A stretch of DNA of 64,000 bases, from contig NZ_JACHYC010000006.1 in assembly GCF_014192575.1 (NCBI RefSeq), forward strand, positions 62,001-126,000. The letters are read 5' to 3'. The number at the start of each line of letters is the position of its first letter. Positions within the stretch are counted from its first letter, which is position 1. Made by a program: the position numbers and the translations under genes. The notes under the pieces were generated by a model. That model was not told the DNA's origin, made no database searches, and was given only the letters and a program-made list of their open reading frames with translations. Below, in pieces: positions 49,720 to 56,785 of this stretch. This DNA is from Variovorax sp. Sphag1AA (GTDB taxonomy: Bacteria; Pseudomonadota; Gammaproteobacteria; Burkholderiales; Burkholderiaceae_C).

Positions 49720-49833
49720 TCGTATCAGCAGACCGTGCTCAAGGCGTGGCACGAGACCGACGATGCGCTGAGTGCGTACACCGCCGAGCGTCGGCGCAAC
49801 GAGCAACCGGCGGTGAGAGAAGGCTCTCGGTAG
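49720..49833 (+). pseudogene. Fragment of outer-membrane efflux gene (duplicate)
   Basis: From 49721 to about 49821 the DNA matches 46499-46600 of the efflux gene with about six mismatches in 101 bp (94%). It remains in frame (SYQQTVLKAWHETDDAL to REGSR) and then stops at 49831. It has no start signal and lacks the rest of the gene. The fragment lies in the same orientation as the parent, at the far side of the effector module. Confidence 0.85.
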
Positions 49834-49851
49834 CGCGGGCGGAGCCCGCGC
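49833..49851. repeat. Perfect inverted repeat GCGCGGGC-GGA-GCCCGCGC
   Basis: An 8-bp perfect stem with a 3-nt loop directly after the efflux-gene fragment. It has no T run in either direction, so it is not a typical terminator. It may be a recombination scar or a REP-like element. Confidence 0.5.
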
Positions 49852-49867
49852 CAACCCAGGCAGGCGA

Positions 49868-51982
49868 TCAGGGCACGATGGCCGGAACGCCGATCAGCGA
49901 GAACAAGGCATTGGCGGCCGTCAGATTCAACTGAGTCTCGCGCGCAAGCCCTGGTTTTGACTTTTGGCCCGTGTAAACAGCGCCTGCACGTTCAACAAAA
50001 ACGCGTTCAGCGCCAATGCCAGAGAGCTGCAACGGTAAGTTCTTCAGCCGCATCACGCGCGCGTCACCCAGGGTCTCGATCTCGTAAGTGCCGCGGCCAA
50101 TGGGCACGCAGTTGCGAATCGAGAGCACCGGCAGCTGACGTTGTCGACAACTGTGATACGCGACCACGCTGCCGGACTCCGCAGGAAAGCTCGCGGCGAT
50201 GATGGTGTTGGTGGTGTAGTAAGCCGTGGGATTGCTGACCGCCGATTCGCTACCCAGGCCTGCAAGGGCGAAAGCGCTGAAGGTCCAGTCCTCATCCACC
50301 GCCGTGCCGTAGTAGACGGAGCCGTCCGACGAGGTGATGGATCGCTGGTTGTAGACGCAAGGTGTCCCGCGGAAGTACGCGAGCAGCTCGTCGAACGAAG
50401 TGACGCCGACGGCGGCAGACGCGTCAGCGTCGGCGCTCAGGCAAGCCGGTGCTCCACCCTCGCGCGTATCGCCGCCTGCGGCAACGGCAGCCGAAAACCG
50501 TGGCGTGAAATTGCCGGTGGAATAGACCACTGGCGACGTGGCGGTGATAACCGTTGTCTGCAATTGCAGCTTGGACCCTGCTGGGAAAACGGCGGAGCCC
50601 TTCGCTCCAAGGTCGTTGGGAAGCGTGGCCCATCCCGGCCCCGCCCAGAGCGCCGTGCTCGGTACGACAGGAGAGATCGCGGCGAGCACCTCGTTCATCT
50701 TCTTGCCGGAGATGTCGACAGCGGAACGCTGCGAGCTTCCGGTCATGAGGTTGTCGCAATAGTTGACGTAGGCAGAACGACCGCTGGCGTCGCGTTGGGA
50801 CTCAATACTCTGCGTGGAAGAAAGGCATTCCGCCCACCCGCTGCCGTTCCAATGCAGCATTTGCGGTGCAAGCGCGGTCATCCCGTTACCGTGAAGCCCT
50901 CCTTCGAACAAGGTACCTGCTTGGTAGTTGCGCTGCACGCCCCGAAAGCGAACGAGACCCGACGCATCCGGAGTGTTCTCCTGCGCTGTCGCGAGGAACC
51001 CGCCGTAGGACGCGTAGTAGTTGGCTTCAATGAACTTCAGGAACGAGATGGAAGCGGAAGCCTGCGGATTGGGTGAGTCCTTTGTTCCCGTGTCAGGAGC
51101 CCGGCCGGCGGCGATCAGCGCGGGTGCCGACTCGACCGTCATGCCGTTCGTCGCGACTATCGACGTGACTTGGGTCTGTAGTGCGGCCTCGCAAGCAGAT
51201 GACCCCGGACCCTCGGCACAAGCCGACTGGATCGTGCTCTCTTGCGTGGCTCTGCTGACCGAAGCCAGCATGTCCAGCAACTCACGATGAACGGCCGTTC
51301 GGAGGTCGGCGTCGCTGATGGTTGCGCCGCTCAGATCGGTGCGTCCCTTCAAGCTTGCCAGCTGCCCGAGTTGCTGCTGCGCGATCAGGACCAGCAGGCG
51401 GGCATTCACCGCAGCCGCACGATTGGCTGCGGAGCTGTCGGCCGTGAAGTCGCTGAACAGCGATACGCCCAGCCCCACCTGAGCTCTCGCGCTTGCTTCT
51501 GCCTCGTCGGCAGATACGCCGGTGTCACGCAGGATCTGATTCACCAGCGTGGTCAGTGGACTCACAACACTGCTGCGACCGGGAGGCGCACTAAGGCTGA
51601 AGGCCACCGGAACCGGACCGGTGTCGGCATCGATTGCGTCCGTGCCCACCGCCGCCACGACGGGCGCCTTCGCGGAATCAGCGGGGGAAACGTCAAGAAT
51701 GGCTTGACCCGTCGCGTCGGTGCGGGCGCTGGGCTCGCCGGCATCGAGCTGTCCGTTGTTGTTCAGATCCAGGAAGACCAGAGCGTTGCGAATCGCTCCG
51801 TCGATCACTTTCACACTGGTCTTCTGGGCTGTGGGTTCTGAAGCAGTCGGCGCCGACGTCTGTGTCTGCGCCGTTGGCGCAGCAGCGAAGAACCCCCCGC
51901 CGCCTCCGCCACCACCTCCACAGCCTGCAAGGCTGCCCACCACGATTGCCGCTCCACCGGCAAAGGCGCTCCAAGATTTCAT
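49868..51982 (-). CDS. Large surface lipoprotein of unknown function
   Basis: A 704-residue protein with a lipoprotein signal (VVGSLAGC) followed by ten glycines and a Ala/Thr/Gln-rich linker. Residues of about 60-110 (DGAIRNALVFLDLNNNGQLD) resemble a Ca-binding, SdrD/cohesin-type repeat; the rest is a predicted mix of helices and strands with several cysteines. The poly-Gly linker also occurs in the S41 protease and the lipoprotein at 55488. No enzymatic motif was recognised. ATG 51982 has only a weak GGAAA site. Confidence 0.75.
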   Translation of the reverse strand: MKSWSAFAGGAAIVVGSLAGCGGGGGGGGGFFAAAPTAQTQTSAPTASEPTAQKTSVKVIDGAIRNALVFLDLNNNGQLDAGEPSARTDATGQAILDVSPADSAKAPVVAAVGTDAIDADTGPVPVAFSLSAPPGRSSVVSPLTTLVNQILRDTGVSADEAEASARAQVGLGVSLFSDFTADSSAANRAAAVNARLLVLIAQQQLGQLASLKGRTDLSGATISDADLRTAVHRELLDMLASVSRATQESTIQSACAEGPGSSACEAALQTQVTSIVATNGMTVESAPALIAAGRAPDTGTKDSPNPQASASISFLKFIEANYYASYGGFLATAQENTPDASGLVRFRGVQRNYQAGTLFEGGLHGNGMTALAPQMLHWNGSGWAECLSSTQSIESQRDASGRSAYVNYCDNLMTGSSQRSAVDISGKKMNEVLAAISPVVPSTALWAGPGWATLPNDLGAKGSAVFPAGSKLQLQTTVITATSPVVYSTGNFTPRFSAAVAAGGDTREGGAPACLSADADASAAVGVTSFDELLAYFRGTPCVYNQRSITSSDGSVYYGTAVDEDWTFSAFALAGLGSESAVSNPTAYYTTNTIIAASFPAESGSVVAYHSCRQRQLPVLSIRNCVPIGRGTYEIETLGDARVMRLKNLPLQLSGIGAERVFVERAGAVYTGQKSKPGLARETQLNLTAANALFSLIGVPAIVP

Positions 51983-52080
51983 TGTTGATTTCCGTTGTTT
52001 TGAGTGACTGTCGAGAGCCGGTTCTCCAAGGTCCCCCGGCCCCGGAAATCGTAACTGCGCGTTTCTTAAGAACGATTCGG

Positions 52081-52148
52081 CGTTTGTGCTGGTTTCTCGT
52101 TTGTTTAGGGGTTTCGTTTGTTTCTGTTGTTTCGTTTGTTGCGTTTGA
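52081..52148. repeat. CGTTTGT direct-repeat array (iterons)
   Basis: CGTTTGT occurs at 52081, 52098, 52115 and 52133, at spacings of 17, 17 and 18 bp, and a shorter CGTTTG follows at 52142. The array lies between the divergent lipoprotein gene and the toxin-antitoxin operon, and is T/G-rich compared with surroundings. Likely an operator for the helix-turn-helix antitoxin, since antitoxins commonly bind repeated sites upstream of their operon. Confidence 0.7.
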
Positions 52149-52217
52149 AGTAGGATCGCGCGCAGGTGTCCGAAGAGGCACGCGGAATAACCAAATGGCA
52201 ACTGCGAAAGGACGAAG

Positions 52218-52676
52218 ATGAGCCAGCAGATTCTGGAACCCGCCACCCAGGCGGAGGCGGAGATGGCAGCGACCGCGCGCGCTCTATTGATCGCGGCGCT
52301 GGACCACTCCAAGGCCAAACAACTCAAGCTCACGATCGAAGGCGAAGGTCAGGACGCCCCTGCCTTGCACCTTCCGCCGAGGGCGCTTCGATTCTTTGCG
52401 GACGTGTTGCGGCAGATGGCACTGCGTCAGCCGATGCTCCTGATCCCGCAAAAGGCTCAGATGACTACCCAGGAAGCAGCATCGTTCCTCAACGTCTCGC
52501 GTCCATTCGTCATCAAGGAGATAGCCGCCGGGCGGCTGAGGTGCCACATGGTCAACACGCACCGGAGGATCGACTTCGAGGAGTTGATGCGCTACCAGGA
52601 CGAGCAGCGTGCTCGCAGCGAGGCAGCCATGCGCCGCATGCACGAGGTCGATACGCAGCTCGGCGAGGAACCCTGA
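52218..52676 (+). CDS. Excisionase-type HTH antitoxin
   Basis: A 152-residue protein with a central excisionase-type helix-turn-helix (MTTQEAASFLNVSRPFVIKE, then HRRIDFEELMRYQDEQ). The N-terminal half is helical. It precedes a PIN-domain gene by 4 bp, the layout of the Xre/excisionase-PIN type II toxin-antitoxin family. ATG 52218 follows GGACGAAG. The upstream CGTTTGT repeats are likely its binding sites. Confidence 0.88.
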   Translation: MSQQILEPATQAEAEMAATARALLIAALDHSKAKQLKLTIEGEGQDAPALHLPPRALRFFADVLRQMALRQPMLLIPQKAQMTTQEAASFLNVSRPFVIKEIAAGRLRCHMVNTHRRIDFEELMRYQDEQRARSEAAMRRMHEVDTQLGEEP

Positions 52677-52680
52677 GCCG

Positions 52681-53256
52681 ATGGCAGGGGCATCGCGCTA
52701 CACCGCGCTCCTTGATGCGAACGTCCTGTTCCCAAAGCTGCAATGCGACGCGCTGTTGAGCCTCGCTCACGCCGGCCTCTACGCGGCCAAGTGGAGTGTG
52801 GATATCGAACGCGAATGGCTGCAAGCAAGGTCAGCCAAGTTTCCCGATAGCGACGAAGCCAATCGGACGAAGGCCCGCGCCATGTGCGAGGCCATCCCAG
52901 ACTGCATGGTGGAGGGCTATGAATCCTTTGTCGAATGCCTGCAGTTGCCCGACCCGAACGATCGCCATGTGTTGGCCGCTGCGATCGTGGGCCATGCCGA
53001 CGCCATCGTCACCAACAACCTGAGCGATTTCCCCATCGAGGCGCTCGACAAGCACTGCATCGACGTGCAGACGCCAGACCAGTTCATCGTCAATCAACTG
53101 ACGCTGCATCCAACGCAAGCGCTGAGTGCCCTGCGCCAGATGCGAATGCGCTGGAACAACCCGGCGCACACGGCGGAGACGCTGGCCAAGCTGTTCGAAG
53201 TGCGTGGAATGCCGCTCACGTCTCTGCATTTGCTCGACCGCCTGGACGTGCTGTGA
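52681..53256 (+). CDS. PIN-domain toxin (ribonuclease)
   Basis: A 191-residue PIN-domain nuclease with conserved acidic residues in LLDANVLFP, ECLQLPDPNDRHVLAAAI and IVTNNLSDFP. PIN toxins cleave RNA in a Mg-dependent way, and the antitoxin at 52218 should neutralise it. The gene begins 4 bp after the antitoxin stop. The C-terminal 60 residues are helical (ALSALRQMRMRWNNPAHTAE). Confidence 0.9.
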   Translation: MAGASRYTALLDANVLFPKLQCDALLSLAHAGLYAAKWSVDIEREWLQARSAKFPDSDEANRTKARAMCEAIPDCMVEGYESFVECLQLPDPNDRHVLAAAIVGHADAIVTNNLSDFPIEALDKHCIDVQTPDQFIVNQLTLHPTQALSALRQMRMRWNNPAHTAETLAKLFEVRGMPLTSLHLLDRLDVL

Positions 53257-53360
53257 AACAGGCCAGGTGAACCCTTAGCGCAGCGAACACGGCCGATATA
53301 CTGGCCCTCGTCACGACAGAGCGTGACCGGGTTTGGAAGCCCGCCAGCACCCCTGCGACG

Positions 53361-53398
53361 AAAGCCGCAGAACCCTCCGCAGGGAATTGCGGCTTTTT
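53361..53398 (+). terminator. Intrinsic terminator inside RNA locus
   Basis: AAAGCCGCA (53361-53369) pairs with TGCGGCTTT (53388-53396), with a nested CCCT/AGGG hairpin in the loop, and the stem runs into T5. It should end a short RNA starting upstream. Confidence 0.85.
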
Positions 53399-53489
53399 CG
53401 TTCGCGCCTGCTTTTAGGCGGCTCGAACGGGAGGGCTCACGCCCTGCCGGTTCTCGCAAGGGGTGCCCGGTCTTCCAACCTGTTCGAGT

Positions 53490-53525
53490 CGCCGCCACCG
53501 TTTGGAAGCGGAGGCGGCGGTTTTT
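53490..53525 (+). terminator. Second intrinsic terminator/attenuator
   Basis: CGCCGCC (53490-53496) pairs with GGCGGCG (53513-53519), CCG with CGG inside, loop TTTGGAAG, followed by T5. The left arm overlaps the pairing segment of the upstream 12-bp helix, so the two structures compete. Confidence 0.75.
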
Positions 53526-53552
53526 GCAAACCGCACCCCTTGGAGGCCATTG

Positions 53553-53861
53553 ATGGTCCACCCTACTTGCGCGCACGCGCACCTCCCCAACGATCCCCCC
53601 GCCCACGCCGACTCGCCCAGCGAGCCCCTCCCCGACCCCTTCGAACTCACGATGCAAGCCATCCGCGAGATCAAGGCAGCGCGGTCGGCGTATCACATCG
53701 TCACCTGCATCCAGAGCATTTCCGACGCGTCCGAAGCGCGCGAGCTGATGCTGCTCACCGACGCCGAGTTCAAGCGTCGCGTTGAAGCCGCCTTGGCGAC
53801 GCTCAGGTCGATGCGCGGGCCGAACGGCAAGCGACTTTCGCCTGCGACGGTCGCGCTGTAA
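53553..53861 (+). CDS. Small protein downstream of the structured RNA
   Basis: A 102-residue protein of unknown family. The N-terminal 30 residues are His/Pro-rich (CAHAHLPNDPPAHADS), followed by a helical domain (ELTMQAIREIKAARSAYHIV and AEFKRRVEAALATLRSMRG). Start ATG 53553 has TTGGAGG in the leader just after the second terminator, so expression probably depends on read-through of that hairpin. Confidence 0.65.
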   Translation: MVHPTCAHAHLPNDPPAHADSPSEPLPDPFELTMQAIREIKAARSAYHIVTCIQSISDASEARELMLLTDAEFKRRVEAALATLRSMRGPNGKRLSPATVAL

Positions 53862-53865
53862 CACC

Positions 53866-53892
53866 GGCGAGCCGGTCGCTGGCCGGCTCGCC
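53866..53892. repeat. Strong hairpin after the small protein gene
   Basis: GGCGAGCCGG (53866-53875) and CCGGCTCGCC (53883-53892) form a perfect 10-bp stem with a 7-nt loop, directly after the stop at 53861. No T run follows, so it may be an mRNA 3' stabiliser or weak terminator. Confidence 0.55.
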
Positions 53893-54001
53893 AACTTCCA
53901 ATCAGGCTTTCCCCCTGCCCCGCTCCGCGCGCAAGGCGCAGAGTGCCTGCGGCACATCCCGTGCCGGAGGCCGCCGCTCCCTTCGGCGGGGGAGATTGCA
54001 G

Positions 54002-54301
54002 ATGATCATCTTCGTCCGCACCGCCGGCATCGCGCCGGGCAAGAACGCCAGCATGCTGGCGTTTTCGAAGGAAATCGTGGCCTACATCAAGGACGCCTAC
54101 AAGTTCGATGTCGAGGTGCTGCTACCCATCGGCGGCAATCCGCAGCGGATCGGCTGGACCTCGCGGCACAAGGATCTGGCGGAGTACGACAGCGTCAATC
54201 TGCGGCTGATCGCCGACCCGAAGTACTGGGAGATCCTGAACAAGTACATCGACAGCTTCATGCCCGGGTCGGCGCACGACGAGATCTGGCGCACGCTCTG
54301 A
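54002..54301 (+). CDS. Small protein of unknown function
   Basis: A 99-residue protein (MIIFVRTAGIAPGKNASMLA at the start, PKYWEILNKYIDSFMPGS near the end). The composition and length suggest a dimeric alpha-beta barrel of the NIPSNAP/ABM kind, which is a weak inference. ATG 54002 follows GGGGGAGA. Neighbours are the RNA-linked small gene and a membrane-anchored protein. Confidence 0.65.
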   Translation: MIIFVRTAGIAPGKNASMLAFSKEIVAYIKDAYKFDVEVLLPIGGNPQRIGWTSRHKDLAEYDSVNLRLIADPKYWEILNKYIDSFMPGSAHDEIWRTL

Positions 54302-54397
54302 CCTCCGGCGTATAGCCGGGCGGCGGAGTGACAGCCGCCCAACCGCGCATCAGAATCCTTCGTTGTCGCCCATCGGCAGCGCGAGGAAGGTTCTTTC

Positions 54398-55003
54398 ATG
54401 GCGGAGGAAGAGAAGTCCAAGTCCTGGTGGCAGACGTTGCCGGGGTTCATCGCCAGCCTGACGGCGGCCACGACAGCGGCCGCGGGGCTGCTGGTGGCGC
54501 TCAAGCAGGTGGGCTGGATCGGGTCACCGCAGCCGCCCGCGCCGCCGACGCCTCAACAGCAGCAGTCATCGCAAGGCGGGGGAACCTCGTCTGCGCCATC
54601 ACCCTCCCCGGCTCCGGCCGCGTCGGCGGCCGCAGCGGCGCCAGCGAGCCATCCGGTGACCTTGCCCGAGTTGCGCGAATACAAGCTGGGGCCGGCAACC
54701 TTCACGCTGCTGTCCGCAACGCTGTCGCCGCAGACGGCGGAGAAGGATGCGTTGAAGATCCAGGTCCGCATGTTGAACAACAACACCTATGACGCGAACT
54801 TCTGGGACAAGGAGTTCCGCCTGATCCTCGATGGGGTGCCGATGGCGCCGGAGAGCAATCTCAACGAGCTGGTGGCGGCCCGTTCGGCCAAGGACGGTAC
54901 GGTGATGTTCGTGGTGCCGCGCGGCACGGCGAGCGTCAATCTGCAGATCGACTACGCCGACCAGCAGACGGTGATCCCGCTGACACTCGCGGCGCCTCGC
55001 TAG
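54398..55003 (+). CDS. Membrane-anchored protein with a Pro/Ala/Ser linker
   Basis: A 201-residue protein with an N-terminal membrane helix (about 17-37, LTAATTAAAGLLVALKQVGW), a linker of about 50 residues rich in Pro, Gln, Ser and Ala, and a C-terminal beta domain (ATFTLLSATLSPQ, then FRLILDGVPMAPESNLNE), which resembles DUF4352-like immunoglobulin domains. The product is probably periplasmic. The stop overlaps the convergent gene at 55000. Confidence 0.7.
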   Translation: MAEEEKSKSWWQTLPGFIASLTAATTAAAGLLVALKQVGWIGSPQPPAPPTPQQQQSSQGGGTSSAPSPSPAPAASAAAAAPASHPVTLPELREYKLGPATFTLLSATLSPQTAEKDALKIQVRMLNNNTYDANFWDKEFRLILDGVPMAPESNLNELVAARSAKDGTVMFVVPRGTASVNLQIDYADQQTVIPLTLAAPR

Positions 55004-55386
55004 GACAGGCGGCGCCATTCATCGAGGCAGTGCGCGGCGAGCGCCGTAACCCAGAACGGCTCTTTCGGATCGAAGGCGATGCCGAAGCGGGGCGAGACGA
55101 GGAAGCCGGCTCTTTCGAAGCAGTCATCGTCCTCTGCGTGGATGAAGAACGCGAGCGCGTCGAAGCCGATGGACCGCTGGCCGATGATGACGACGGACGC
55201 TTGCATGGTGACTTCTTCGAGCCGACCGCAGTCCTGGAAGCGGTAGATGACCGATCCGTAGTCGAGCTCGTTCAGGCCGACACTGTTTCGGCCAGTCTTG
55301 AAGGGCTTGCCGTGCAGGCGCCGCACGTCTTCCGCCGAGGCGGTGAACGGCAGGTCGTTGACGCGGATGAAGGGGTCGAGGTTCAT
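55000..55386 (-). CDS. Small cytoplasmic protein of unknown function
   Basis: A 128-residue acidic protein with no signal peptide or membrane segment; it begins MNLDPFIRVNDLPFTASAED and ends AAHCLDEWRRLS. Composition resembles small immunity-like proteins, but no family match is clear. It faces the membrane-anchored gene and shares its terminal bases. Confidence 0.6.
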   Translation of the reverse strand: MNLDPFIRVNDLPFTASAEDVRRLHGKPFKTGRNSVGLNELDYGSVIYRFQDCGRLEEVTMQASVVIIGQRSIGFDALAFFIHAEDDDCFERAGFLVSPRFGIAFDPKEPFWVTALAAHCLDEWRRLS

Positions 55387-55487
55387 GGCAACGCGCGGGC
55401 GGGCCAGGAGATTCTGGTGGTTTCTGCCGAGAACTGAGCCATGGGTTTGCTTCCAGAATGGCGATCGAAGCGAACGGAGAGCCCCTC

Positions 55488-56423
55488 ATGAACGAATCTC
55501 CCGGCAGTGCGGCCGATGAGCCGCAGAACGAGCGCCGCGATCTGCTGCAGCGCATGTGTGCGCTCGCTGCGGTCGGGATGGCGACAGGCGGAAGCACGAT
55601 CGCGGGCTGCGGCGGAGGGAGCAGCGGCGGCGGGGTTTCGTTTGTCGCCAACTCGGGCTCGGGGACTGCGACAGGGACGACTACGCCGTCGCCGGCACCC
55701 TCGCCTTCTCCTTCGCCATCGCCATCGGTTTCTCCGCCGCCGCCAGCAACTTCTCCAGCATCGTCGTCTGCGTTGGCGGCGCCCGCGCTGGGTCAGCACG
55801 GCCTGAGCTACAACAGTCTGAACGTCACCACCTCGGCGCTGGTGGTTTCGGGCATGTCCACACGCACGAGCGGAAGCACCTTGCTGGTCTGCGTCGGACG
55901 GGGCAACCAGTCCGCCAGCGCCATACCGACGGACAACGCGGGGAATGCGTTCGCCCAACTCGGCACGGCGCACGCGTACACGCTCTACCCCGACTCGGGC
56001 ACGGCGCTGTTCGCCTGCGAGAAGGCGCGCGGGATGACTGGCCATGCGGTCACGGTGGCGAAGCCGGACCCGCTCGACGAGGTAACGCTGACCGTGGTCG
56101 AGATCACCGGCGGCGGCTCGGTGCACGACGTGAAGTGGCGCGAGGTGCTGTCCGGCCAGCCGCTGACCAGCGCCAGCGTCTCGACGACCGGCGCCGCGCT
56201 GCTGGTGGCGTGGTGGTGGGGCGACGCGAATTCCAACGGTGACAAGACGGCCGTGGCCGACGGCGGCTTCACGGTGATCGATTCAGTGCTCGCGGCGGGT
56301 CCGCTGGTGCAGGGCGCGGTGGCGGTCAAGCAGGTCTCGGCGGCCGGCACCTACAACGTGACGTGGACATCGACGCCGCAGCAGGGCGCGCAGCTCTGGC
56401 TGGTGGCGGTGCAGGCGGGGTGA
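55488..56423 (+). CDS. Putative surface lipoprotein with Pro/Ser repeat linker
   Basis: A 311-residue protein with a lipoprotein signal (GGSTIAGC), a Gly/Ser segment and a linker of alternating Pro-Ser repeats (PSPAPSPSPSPSPSV), then a beta-rich domain (about 115-311; SYNSLNVTTSALVVSG, DVKWREVLSGQPLTSASVST, NVTWTSTPQQGAQLWLV). Such layouts suit cell-surface or fibre-like proteins. ATG 55488 follows GGAGAG; ATG 55458 is possible but less likely. Confidence 0.7.
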   Translation: MNESPGSAADEPQNERRDLLQRMCALAAVGMATGGSTIAGCGGGSSGGGVSFVANSGSGTATGTTTPSPAPSPSPSPSPSVSPPPPATSPASSSALAAPALGQHGLSYNSLNVTTSALVVSGMSTRTSGSTLLVCVGRGNQSASAIPTDNAGNAFAQLGTAHAYTLYPDSGTALFACEKARGMTGHAVTVAKPDPLDEVTLTVVEITGGGSVHDVKWREVLSGQPLTSASVSTTGAALLVAWWWGDANSNGDKTAVADGGFTVIDSVLAAGPLVQGAVAVKQVSAAGTYNVTWTSTPQQGAQLWLVAVQAG

Positions 56424-56458
56424 AGGGAGCAGCCGCCGACTTGAGGTAGCTTCGCCGC

Positions 56459-56770
56459 ATGACCCTGGACTATCTGGATTTCGACTACAGCGAAGACACC
56501 GAAGGCATCGGCGTGTTCGACGCCATGGCCACCATCCGCCCACAGCATCTCGCCGCGGTTCGCGCGGAAGTGGAACAGGTGCTCGGCTGGGCGAACGACG
56601 TCTTCGCCGGCCGGCGCGGACCGGTGGAAGACGGCGGGGAATGGGACTACGACTTGCAGGAGATGCCGGACGACTCGCCCGGTGAGGCGCGCCACACGGT
56701 GACGCTGTCGATCAGCGGCACCGAGGCGTTCTGCGCGGCGTTCCGTGAGGCGTTCGATCTGCCGGGCTGA
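56459..56770 (+). CDS. Small acidic protein of unknown function
   Basis: A 103-residue acidic protein (MTLDYLDFDYSEDTEGIG at the N-terminus, EAFCAAFREAFDLPG at the C-terminus). It may be a soluble alpha-beta protein; no family is recognised. The leader before ATG 56459 shows only a weak ribosome site. Confidence 0.6.
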   Translation: MTLDYLDFDYSEDTEGIGVFDAMATIRPQHLAAVRAEVEQVLGWANDVFAGRRGPVEDGGEWDYDLQEMPDDSPGEARHTVTLSISGTEAFCAAFREAFDLPG

Positions 56771-56785
56771 GCGGCCTTCGCGACT

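Larger units (their letters stand above)
53329..53525 (+). ncRNA. Structured RNA locus with mutually complementary segments
   Basis: GGTTTGGAAG (53330-53339) can pair with CTTCCAACC (53472-53480), with one bulged base. GGCGGCTCGAAC (53417-53428) pairs over 12 positions, one of them G-U, with GTTCGAGTCGCC (53482-53493). A second TTTGGAAG lies at 53501-53508, in the loop of a terminator hairpin. Two intrinsic terminators (53361-53398, 53490-53525) break the region. The design resembles C4/CI-type phage antisense or attenuation RNAs; a family assignment is not possible by eye. Confidence 0.6.

Noticed and set aside
49833..49851. Inverted repeat as terminator of the surface lipoprotein gene
   Set aside because: No T tract follows in either direction, so it is listed only as a repeat.
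53481..53496. tRNA-like T-loop sequence GTTCGAGTC
   Set aside because: No flanking T-stem, anticodon arm or acceptor stem can be built around it. The segment is better explained by its 12-bp pairing with 53417-53428 in the structured RNA.
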